Below, in pieces: positions 1-8,100 of a stretch of DNA of 64,000 nt. Source of the stretch: Solirubrobacter ginsenosidimutans (GTDB taxonomy: Bacteria > Actinomycetota > Thermoleophilia > Solirubrobacterales > Solirubrobacteraceae); assembly GCF_027587205.1 (NCBI RefSeq), contig NZ_JAPDOD010000006.1, positions 62,001 to 126,000 on the forward strand. The letters run 5' to 3'. The notes under the pieces are model-generated. The model saw nothing but the letters and a program-made list of their open reading frames with translations, made no database searches and had not been told where the DNA came from. The translations under genes and the position numbers were made by a program. The first letter of the stretch is position 1, and each line of letters begins with the position of its first letter.

Positions 1-596
1 GCCGCCGGCGCGACGGCATCGAGCCCGAAGCGCTCATAGAGGTCTTTGAGGTGCGACTTGACCGTCTCGGGCGAGATCACCAGCGCCGCGGCGATCTCCG
101 CGTTGCCCGCCGGCGACGCCGCACCCGAGAGCACCGGTCGCACGAACGCGACGAGCACCGCCCGCTGCGCCGCCGTGATCGCCGGAGCCGATTCGCCGGT
201 CGCGGTCACCGTCGCGTCGACCGGCCGCACCGCACCCGCCCGGTACGAGAGCACGGTGTGCCCGATCCGGACCCGAGCGCCATCCCCGAGCCGGCGCCGC
301 CCGTCGAGCCGCGCGTCATCCACCCACGTCCCGTTGCGCGAGAGCCCGCGATCCTCCACGACCCACCCGTCCCCGAGCCGGACCAGCTCGAGATGGGTGC
401 GGCTCACGCCGGGGTCGTCGTCGATGACCACGTCGCAGTCCACGGCGCGCCCAACCGTCAAGTGATCGTCGCCGGCTTCGAGCACGACCACCTCCGCGAA
501 CCCGTCGCCGCGCGTGCGCTGCAGCAACGGCAACCCCAGTCGCTCGAGCGTCACCAGCAGCTGGAGTCCGGACGCGACCGTCGCCGATTCGGACAC
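1..596 (-). CDS. FHA domain / helix-turn-helix regulator (partial)
   Basis: The gene runs off the left edge, so its C-terminus is missing. The visible 198 residues hold a forkhead-associated (phosphothreonine-binding) domain at about residues 30-115, with the typical cores VGRAVDCDVVID, GVSRTHLEL and DRGLSRNGTWVDD. A segment resembling a LuxR-type helix-turn-helix follows (ITAAQRAVLVAF ... NAEIAAALVISPETVKSHL). This FHA-HTH order is common in actinobacterial regulators that read Ser/Thr-kinase signalling; that role is inference. I chose GTG at 596 because GGAGG lies five bases upstream; another GTG at 602 overlaps that Shine-Dalgarno. It is divergent from the lipoprotein gene, with about 90 bp between them. 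Confidence 0.8.
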   Translation of the reverse strand, partial: MSESATVASGLQLLVTLERLGLPLLQRTRGDGFAEVVVLEAGDDHLTVGRAVDCDVVIDDDPGVSRTHLELVRLGDGWVVEDRGLSRNGTWVDDARLDGRRRLGDGARVRIGHTVLSYRAGAVRPVDATVTATGESAPAITAAQRAVLVAFVRPVLSGAASPAGNAEIAAALVISPETVKSHLKDLYERFGLDAVAPA

Positions 597-685
597 GTGC
601 ACCTCCACCGGCCAGAGCCTACGGGGGAGTCCGCACCCCCGCGCGGGCGATGGCGCGCAGCCAAACCCAAGCCAGAATCGACGCC

Positions 686-1195
686 ATGAAGTCCGTCGCG
701 CTCGCCCTCGCCGCGCTCACCCTCACCGCGTGCGGCGCCGAGACGCCCGTCCGTCACTCGATCGCCGGCGGCGACCCCGGCACCACGGCCGCACCCACCG
801 CGACCCCCACGCCCAAACCCGAGGACTTCGAGTCCTTCCGGACCCCGTCCGGCCGCCTGCGCTGCACCATCGCCGAGCAGGCCCTGGTATGCCAGGTCAC
901 GCTGCTGCCGAGCGACACGCACTATCCCGAGCCGAGCCAGAGAATCTCACCGGAATGCGAGGAGCTCGCCCCCAAGCAGTGGGGCAACGCGGTCAGGCTC
1001 CCGGCGGACGCCGACGCGTACCCACTGTGCGCCACCGACGTCGAGGTCCCGGACCCGGATCCGCCGGCGCTGGCCTACGGGAAGACCTGGGAACGCGATG
1101 GCTTCACGTGCACGTCCGAGGAGCAGGGGCTGACGTGCAACAGCGGCCGCCACGTCTTCTTCGCCAACCGCGACGTCATCACGATCAACCCTTGA
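686..1195 (+). CDS. Putative lipoprotein
   Basis: A 169-residue protein with a clear lipoprotein signal: a lysine near the N-terminus, a short Ala/Leu-rich core and the lipobox LTAC at residues 13-16, so it is probably anchored on the outer face of the membrane. The mature part has a Thr/Pro-rich linker (about residues 30-48) and then a domain with several cysteines (CTIAEQALVC, YPLCATD, FTCTSEEQGLTC) that could form disulfides. I do not recognise the family. ATG 686 is chosen over the upstream in-frame ATG at 650 because only the shorter form starts directly with the signal peptide. Confidence 0.75.
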   Translation: MKSVALALAALTLTACGAETPVRHSIAGGDPGTTAAPTATPTPKPEDFESFRTPSGRLRCTIAEQALVCQVTLLPSDTHYPEPSQRISPECEELAPKQWGNAVRLPADADAYPLCATDVEVPDPDPPALAYGKTWERDGFTCTSEEQGLTCNSGRHVFFANRDVITINP

Positions 1196-1264
1196 GCGAG
1201 GCGGCAAACCAGGTGCGCACGATTCGAGAAGACAGAGCGAAACGGCGCGCGTAATTTGCCTCCT

Positions 1265-1693
1265 ATGCAGACACTCGCCAACGCACAGCTCTGGGTTCTC
1301 GATCAGGACGAGGCCCTCGCCTTCTACGTGGACAAGCTCGGCTGGACCAAGCGCGAAGATCTCTCCCCGCCGGAGCTCGGCGGCTTCCGCTGGCTCTCCG
1401 TCGCGCCGACGGCGGACGCCGACACCTCGGTCGTCCTGATGGCCATCCCGGGCGAGCCGGTGTTCACCGACGAGACCGCGGCCACGGTTCGCGACCTCCT
1501 GACCAAGGGCGCCGCCGGCGCGATCTTCCTGACCGTCGACGACGTCCAGGCCGAGTACGAGGCGCTCAAGGCCCGCGGCGTCGACCTCCCCGAGCCGACG
1601 GAACAGCCGTGGGGCATCGACACCGGCTTCCGCGACCCGTCGGGCAACCACATCCGGCTCGCCCAGCGCGTCGAGATCCCCGCGGTCGCGTAA
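1265..1693 (+). CDS. VOC family (glyoxalase/bleomycin-resistance fold) protein
   Basis: A 142-residue single-domain vicinal-oxygen-chelate protein. It shows the family pattern: an N-terminal beta-alpha unit (ALAFYVDKLGW), a middle part (FLTVDDVQAEYEALKARGV) and a C-terminal FRDPSGNHIRLAQ containing the usual DPSGN turn. The substrate cannot be read from sequence; related proteins include dioxygenases, glyoxalases and antibiotic-binding proteins. I prefer ATG 1265 over the in-frame TTG at 1256; neither has a good Shine-Dalgarno. It stands alone between unrelated genes. Confidence 0.85.
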   Translation: MQTLANAQLWVLDQDEALAFYVDKLGWTKREDLSPPELGGFRWLSVAPTADADTSVVLMAIPGEPVFTDETAATVRDLLTKGAAGAIFLTVDDVQAEYEALKARGVDLPEPTEQPWGIDTGFRDPSGNHIRLAQRVEIPAVA

Positions 1694-1722
1694 CGGCCAT
1701 GTGCCTCTACGCCCCGCCGCGC

Positions 1723-1992
1723 TCATTCACGAGCGCGGACCGCATCACCTACCCGGCTGCCGGCGACGACGGGGACGATCTCGAAGTCGGCGAGGTCCTC
1801 CCAGTTGGCGACCCACGCCTGCAGAAGAGTGATGTCCTCGCATTCCATCACCTGGAAGCAGCGCGTTAGATCCGCGGTCACGTAGCTGGCCACGAACTCC
1901 AGGCCCTCGGGCATCAGGCGCCCGTCCCGCTCGAAGCGTTCATAGATGGGGCGGGCGCCGTTGACGAAGTGCTCGATCACCATGAATTGCAT
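1723..1992 (-). CDS. DUF3303-like small protein
   Basis: An 89-residue protein beginning MQFMVIEHF, with downstream IYERFERDGRLMPEGLEFVASYVTADLTRCFQVMECED and VANWEDLADFEIVPVV. This resembles the DUF3303 family of about 90-residue single-domain proteins, for which I know no established biochemical role. A longer frame exists upstream, but its extra residues look non-coding and homologues start at this methionine. The 3' end faces the VOC gene (convergent). Confidence 0.7.
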   Translation of the reverse strand: MQFMVIEHFVNGARPIYERFERDGRLMPEGLEFVASYVTADLTRCFQVMECEDITLLQAWVANWEDLADFEIVPVVAGSRVGDAVRARE

Positions 1993-2090
1993 GGGGGCGA
2001 TCCTATGGAGGGTCACGGGATCGTCACCGGCGCAGGGTGGAGCGGACCGTAGCGTCCGCCCGACACTGTCGCTTATGGAGGAGCGCTTCC

Positions 2091-4826
2091 TTGTCACGTG
2101 TTCTTCGCACCGTGCTGCTCGCCGGTGCGCTGTCTGTCACCGGCGTCGCCAGCGCGCACGCCGCCACGCCTGATCGGATCGCCGTCGTCGCCGTGGGCAC
2201 GCCCGGCGGCCCGGCGTTGACCGCCGCCGCGGCGCCCGTCTCGATCCTGCAGGTCGTCGCGGGCGGCGACGGCTACGGCTCGTTCACGAAGCTGCCGAAC
2301 GACGTCACGTTGAGCGGCACCGAGCAGATGGAGGGCCACTTGACGGCGTCGCCGGACGGCTCGCTGCTGCTGCCCGCCTACGGCGCCGCGGTCGGGACGC
2401 CCGCGGTGAACACCACGGCGTCCGCGGACGTCCCGCGCGTCGTCGCGAAGATCGCCGCGACCGGCACGGTCACCACGCCCACCCGCCTCACCGACGCCTT
2501 CAGCGGCGGCGCCATCACGTCCGTCTCGACGATCGACGGCGACCGTCTGTGGCTGTCCGGCACCGGCGGCAACGGGTCGGTCGTGACCACGACCACCGGC
2601 TCGACCACGTCGGTTCCGCTGGTCACGACGCCGAACGCGGCAAGCGCCGTCATGGCCGTCCCCGGCGGCGGGCTGTTCGTCAGCCCCGGCTACGCGAGCA
2701 ACGACGAGCACCTGTACCAGGCGAGCACGGACCTCCCCACAAGCGGGATCCACCCCACGACCCGGGTCATGACGACCAACCCGAACAGTGACTCGACGAT
2801 CCCGGGCCAGTCCGTGTTCCTCGACCTCGACGGCACGCCAGGCCCCGAAACCGCCTACGTCTCCACGCCGTCGAACCTCTACAAGTTCCGCCTGCTCAAC
2901 GGCGTCTGGGAGAACGCCGGCGCCACGAGCACCAACGGCGGCACGATCGCGCTGACGATGTCCGACGGCGTCGCCCACATCTACACCACCAACCGCGTCG
3001 GGGTGATGGAGCAGGACGACCTGACGCCGAACGCGAACACGTTCACCTATTCGCAGTCGCAGTTCCTCGCGACGGCGCCGGACGGCATGGAGTTCCGCGG
3101 CGTGGCCGTGCTGCCGGCCGCCGCCACGCCCGCGCCGCAGCTGGACCTCAGCACGCTCAGCCTGCCCAATGCCGTCGGCGATCCGACGCAGCCACCGCTC
3201 GGGGCGACCGTGACCGACACGGTCACCCCGGCCGGCCCGTTCACCTTCTCGAGCACGACCGAGGTCCCGTTCACCTTCCTCGCGCCGAACGCCTTCGACG
3301 TGGCCGCACTCGACCCGACCCACTTCAACCTGACGTTCAAGCCCAGCGCCATCGGCCGCGCCACGATCACCGTTACGGTCGCGGCGCCGGACGGCCGCAG
3401 CTTCACGCGGACGTTCGGTTACGGCGCCTCGGCGGCGACCGACGCCACCTCGCGCTACCTCGCCGGCGGCTCGGACGCCTCGACGGCGATCGACGTCGGC
3501 GGTGGCTACTCGCTGGTCGCCGATGACGAGCTCAACGTGATCGGCCTCTACCCGGACGACCGCTCCGGGAAGCCGCTCACGAACTGGGACTTCAGCGCGG
3601 TGAGCAACGTCGATCTCGCCGTCGTCAACAAGAAGAAGGAGCGGGACATCGAGGCGTCCGCGCGGGCCGGCGATCGCGTCTACTGGGCCGGCTCGCACGG
3701 CCTGGACAAGGACGCCAAGGTCGCGCCCGAACGCAACACGCTCTACGCGACCGACGTCACCGGAAGTGGCGCCGACGCGAGCCTCAGATACGTCGGCCAG
3801 TACAACAACCTGCAGGCCGATCTCGCCGCATGGGATCACGCCAACGGCCACGGCCTTGGCGCCGACTACCTCGGCATCACGAAGTCGGTGACCAAGGGCA
3901 GCGACCCGAAGGCCGCGGACGGCTCGGGCCTCTCGATCGAGGGTCTCGAGTTCGCGCCCGGCAGCACGTCGACGGCGTACGTCGCGTTCCGCGCGCCGCT
4001 TGAGCCGGCGTCGAACCGGCACCTCGCGCTGGTCGTGCCGGTGACGAATTTCGACCAGCTCGTCCAAGGCAATCCGCAGACGGCCGTCCACGCCGCGTTC
4101 GGCGCACCGCTGCTGTGGGACCTCGGCGGGCTCGGCGTGCGGGAGATCCGCCGCAACGACGCCGGCCAGTACCTGATCGTGGCGGGTGCGGTCGACGCGG
4201 CGCCGCGGTTCGCGCTGTACGCGTGGGACGGGGTCGCGGCCCACGCGCCCGTCAAGACGCAGGACCTGGCGGCCGGGACCGAGGGCACCGGCTGGGAGGG
4301 CGTGATGTCGCTTCCGTCGCCGTTCGTGCACGGGTCCGTCGCGCGTCTGGTCGGCGACCGCGGCGACGCCGACATCTACGCCTACGGCACCGCGGCGAAG
4401 GATCTCGGAGCCGTCATGCGCACCTCGCGCAGCGACACGTTCGCGCTGGACGCCGTGCCGACGGTGCTGGGCGGCCCGGGCGGCGTCGTGCCCGCGACGC
4501 TGTCGCTCACGCTCGGCGCTCCGGCCTCCTTCGGCGCGTTCACGCCGGGCGTCGCGAAGGAGTACACGGCGGCGACCACCGCGAACGTCATCTCGACTGC
4601 GGGTGACGCGACGCTGACGGTCAGCGACCCCGGCCATCTGATGAACGGGACGTTCGCGCTGCCTGAACCGCTGCGGATCGCGATCGCGCCCGCCACTTGG
4701 AGCGCCCCGGTCTCCAACGCGCCGGTGGCCATCACGTTCCGCCAGACGATCGGCGCCACCGACGCCGTGCGCACGGGCACCTACACGCGTTCGTTGACGT
4801 TCACGCTGTCGACGACCACGCCGTAG
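2091..4826 (+). CDS. Large secreted protein with C-terminal repeat module
   Basis: A 911-residue exported protein. Start TTG 2091 is fixed by GGAGGAG seven bases upstream and gives a good signal peptide (RVLRTVLLAGALSVTGV, cleavage near AHA-A). The body is Thr/Gly/Ser-rich and looks like successive beta-rich or propeller-like segments, with an Ig-like stretch near residues 350-460 (PFTFSSTTEVPFTF ... ATITVTV). I recognise no enzyme motif. The last ~110 residues (from VVPATLSLTLG to the end TFTLSTTTP) are clearly homologous to the C-terminus of the secreted phosphatase encoded at 34226-36097. This suggests a shared surface or export module. A hairpin follows the stop codon. Confidence 0.8.
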   Translation: MSRVLRTVLLAGALSVTGVASAHAATPDRIAVVAVGTPGGPALTAAAAPVSILQVVAGGDGYGSFTKLPNDVTLSGTEQMEGHLTASPDGSLLLPAYGAAVGTPAVNTTASADVPRVVAKIAATGTVTTPTRLTDAFSGGAITSVSTIDGDRLWLSGTGGNGSVVTTTTGSTTSVPLVTTPNAASAVMAVPGGGLFVSPGYASNDEHLYQASTDLPTSGIHPTTRVMTTNPNSDSTIPGQSVFLDLDGTPGPETAYVSTPSNLYKFRLLNGVWENAGATSTNGGTIALTMSDGVAHIYTTNRVGVMEQDDLTPNANTFTYSQSQFLATAPDGMEFRGVAVLPAAATPAPQLDLSTLSLPNAVGDPTQPPLGATVTDTVTPAGPFTFSSTTEVPFTFLAPNAFDVAALDPTHFNLTFKPSAIGRATITVTVAAPDGRSFTRTFGYGASAATDATSRYLAGGSDASTAIDVGGGYSLVADDELNVIGLYPDDRSGKPLTNWDFSAVSNVDLAVVNKKKERDIEASARAGDRVYWAGSHGLDKDAKVAPERNTLYATDVTGSGADASLRYVGQYNNLQADLAAWDHANGHGLGADYLGITKSVTKGSDPKAADGSGLSIEGLEFAPGSTSTAYVAFRAPLEPASNRHLALVVPVTNFDQLVQGNPQTAVHAAFGAPLLWDLGGLGVREIRRNDAGQYLIVAGAVDAAPRFALYAWDGVAAHAPVKTQDLAAGTEGTGWEGVMSLPSPFVHGSVARLVGDRGDADIYAYGTAAKDLGAVMRTSRSDTFALDAVPTVLGGPGGVVPATLSLTLGAPASFGAFTPGVAKEYTAATTANVISTAGDATLTVSDPGHLMNGTFALPEPLRIAIAPATWSAPVSNAPVAITFRQTIGATDAVRTGTYTRSLTFTLSTTTP

Positions 4827-4839
4827 CGCCTCTCTCGCG

Positions 4840-4869
4840 GGCGGGGGGCGAATTTCCTCGCTCCCCGCC
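4840..4869 (+). terminator. Hairpin terminator after the secreted-protein gene
   Basis: Two 12-base arms, GGCGGGGGGCGA (4840-4851) and TCGCTCCCCGCC (4858-4869), pair at 11 of 12 positions around a six-base AT-rich loop. It lies 13 bases after a stop codon. No U-tract follows, as is usual in high-GC actinobacteria. Confidence 0.6.
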
Positions 4870-4879
4870 TACGGGAGTC

Positions 4880-5134
4880 ATGACCCCACTCCTCCAGCTC
4901 GTCGACGCGCTCATGGAGTCGACCGACCCGGTCTTCTCGATCGTCGACGACATCGACCTCGCGCCGTCACCCGACGACGCCCGCGCGATGCTCAGCGCGA
5001 TCCTCGCCCCGCTCGAGCAGCTCTACGACCCGCGCGACCTGCTCGTCGCGACCGCCGTGCTGGAGGCCGTGGCGCCGATGCTCACCCACACCGGGATGCT
5101 CCTCGGGCCGCCGCCAACCGGCCGCCCGGTATAG
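4880..5134 (+). CDS. Small hypothetical protein
   Basis: An 84-residue, mostly helical acidic protein (MTPLLQLVDALMESTDPVF ... DLLVATAVLEAVAPMLTHTG). No known domain is recognised. GGGAG sits only two bases before the ATG, which is tight. It starts just after a hairpin, so it may have its own promoter that I cannot identify. Codon use matches the surroundings, which supports it being real. It is convergent with the large helicase gene. Confidence 0.55.
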   Translation: MTPLLQLVDALMESTDPVFSIVDDIDLAPSPDDARAMLSAILAPLEQLYDPRDLLVATAVLEAVAPMLTHTGMLLGPPPTGRPV

Positions 5135-5141
5135 CTCAGGG

Positions 5142-8100
5142 TCAGACGACGCGATGCAGTTGCTGCGGCTCAGGTAGGCGCAGAAACACGCCAATGTTGG
5201 ACTCCGCGTAGCCAACGAGTTGAGCATCCACGATGAGACGCTTGCCCTGAGCGTTGAGCCGCACGATTGCCGGTTGGTACGTCCGTGCCGCCGCGCGCGA
5301 GAGGTGCGCGACATGGCGGCCGTCGACGTGGACCGCCACTGCGACTGCATCCCATGGGTTGTCTGGCTCCGGCACAAGCTCAGCTCGGACCGGCACGCGG
5401 ACGCGTCCGGTGCGCGCAACGCCGTAGGCGTCCACGATCGCGCGGAGAGAGTCGCGGTAATGACTCTCTCCGACGACATCGACCTCTCGCCAATCCAACC
5501 GCGCCGATTGCGGTGTGCCAGTCGCACCATTGCGCGAGGCGTCGATCGCCGCTCCCACCCGGGCGACGATCTTGCTTCCGCGACGTTTGAACCCGAGCTC
5601 GGCGATCGCCGCCGTGAGCAACTCCTCGCGGGTGCGCAGCAGGGTGTCGGATTCGATCCAGCGGACGATCGCGATTAGATCACCATCGGTGAACTGGTCG
5701 ATTTGGCCCCATGGGAACACGTCCGGTCGCTCCTCGCGGGCGGGCGCCGCGTCGGCGACGGTCAGCTCAAGCCGTTCCGCGTCAGACACCGGCTCTTTCC
5801 GGTCCTTTCCGGACACCGCAGCGTCGTACGCCGCGCGAGCGCGCTCGATCTCGTGCCCTCGCGCGGTAAACCAGTCCTGCGACCAGATGCGATGGAACCG
5901 CCACCCGAGGCGCTCCAACTGCTCTTGGCGAAGGCGATCGCGGTCGCGAGCGGTCTGCGCCGAGTGGTAGCTCGCGCCGTCGGCCTCGATGGCAAGTACC
6001 AGCCGGCCCGGCTGATCGGGGTGCTTCGCGGCGAAGTCCAGGCGGTATTCGCTGACGCCGTACTGGCAGAGCAGCGGGATGCCCGCATGCTGAAGCGCGT
6101 CGTAGACGTCAAGCTCGAACGGGTTCAGCTCGACCGGGATCACCCCCTCCCGGTCGAGGCGATCGCCATTGGTCTCCGCGAAGGCGAGATACCGGCGCAG
6201 CAGGTCGGCGCCGCGAGCGCGGGTGCGATCGGGATCGAGGTCGAACGACGTGAAAGAAGACACGACGGTCATGCGGCTGCGTGCGCGAGAGATGGCGACG
6301 TTGAGGCGCCGCTCGCCGCCCTCGTTGTTGAGCGGCCCGAAGCGATAGATCATGCGACCGTCGGCGCCCTTGCCGTACCCGACGGTGAGGATGATCGCAT
6401 CGCGCTCGTCACCTTGGACGCGTTCGAGGTTCTTGATGAAGAAGCGATCGGGGACCGTCTCGTCGAAGAAATCGTCGAGGTCGCTCCTGTCGCGCAAGGC
6501 ATCGCGCAACGCCGCGTCGATCCGGTCCGCATGCGCGATGCCCATCGCGATCACACCGAGGCTTTCGCTCGGCCGCAGCTCCGCGTGTTCGAGGATCAGC
6601 TCGACCACGCGCAGGACCTCGGCGCCGGCGCTGACGTCTGAGCCGTGGTCGTAGGGCTGCCATTCGACCAGCTCATGACGCAGGCACTCCGGGCCGCTGA
6701 TCCCCGGGAAAGTGAGCAGCGAGCGCCCGTAGAGGTGGGCGTTGGAGAAGGCGATCAGGCGCTCGTCGCGACTGCGGTAGTGCCAGCTCAGCATCTGCCA
6801 GTCCACGAGGAAGAGCAGCGTGTCGAGGATTGACTCGAAGTCCCCACTAGCGGCCGACAGTGCGGACTCGTCCTCGTCGAGCGCACCGATCGTCGGCCCC
6901 GAGAAGAAGTCAGTGGGCGGCAACTGCTTCTCATCGCCTGCGACCACCAGTTGACGCCCACGAGCGATCGCTGGCACCGCTTCGGCAGGGCGCACCTGGC
7001 TGGCCTCGTCGAAGATCACGACATCGAAGTACGGCCGGTCGTTGGGCAGCACCTGGCTGACGACCAGCGGGCTCATAACCCAGCAGGGTTTGAGCGCCGT
7101 CATCACATCAGGAGCGTCGCGGACGTTGTCGCGCACCGGCCGGTGGCGCGACTTGCGCGCCGCCTCCTTGCGGATCAACGTCGCCTGTTCAGGATGCTCG
7201 TCCTCTGCGCGCGTCGCCCGCTCGGCCGCCAGTCGTCGTACACGCTGGGCGCTGCCCTTGATGTGACGCCGGTCCGACTCGCGGAAGTCGGCAACCGTCC
7301 GTTCGTGCTGCTCGCCGTCGAAGCCGCCGACTCGCAGGTCACTAAGCCGGATCTCGTCGACGATCGACGCCATGACAGCGTGGTCGAGCGTCGCGACGCC
7401 GACGTCGGAATCCACCGGTGCGTGCTCGAGCTCCCGGACCAGTTCGTCGATTCCGGCGGCCGTCAGCCCGGTCCGCAGCTGGTGCAGGTCCGGCAAGCGT
7501 CCCAGCGTTGCCGCGTCCGCGCGCAAAGCGCGCAGACGCTCGGTGACGCCCTCCCGCGAGCCGTCGACGGCGACGCCCAGCAGCGCCTCGAGCTCCGCCA
7601 TGCGCTCGGTCAACGCAGCGTGCTCCTGGGACATTCGTTCGAGGGCCGCCGGCGCCGTCGGTGGTCCGTCGGCTCCCGCCGAGTGCCACTGGCGCTGAGC
7701 CTCCGCGCCGATCGAAACGGCATCCAGCAACGCCGCTTTCCCCAAGCCGGCACCATCGCGCAGCAGCCCCTTGATCTGCTTGCGCGCAGCACGGAAGTCC
7801 GCGTCCCCGAGCGTGGCTGACAGTCGCGCGCCAGCACCGCGGCCGAGGGGCGCGAGCTGCTCGGCCAACGTGTCCAGCGACTGCTCGAAGAGTTCGGGCT
7901 CGAACCGCTCGAGCGTCCGCTGGATCGCCTGCCAGAGCGCGATGCGCTCGCCCCATCCGCGGAGAGTCGTCGGAGCGGGAAGACCCACCTCCGCGCAACT
8001 ATGCTCGAGGTCGTCGAGCGTCGCGTCCAGCAGTCCCGTGGCGAGCAGGTCGACGAGATCGCGGGCCTGCTCGACCTGCCCGCGGGTGGTGATCGCAGCG

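Noticed and set aside
2094..4637. An 847-codon open frame on the minus strand opposite the large secreted protein
   Set aside because: Arg/Gly/Val-rich composition typical of antisense frames in very GC-rich DNA; the plus strand has signal peptide, Shine-Dalgarno and a conserved C-terminal module.
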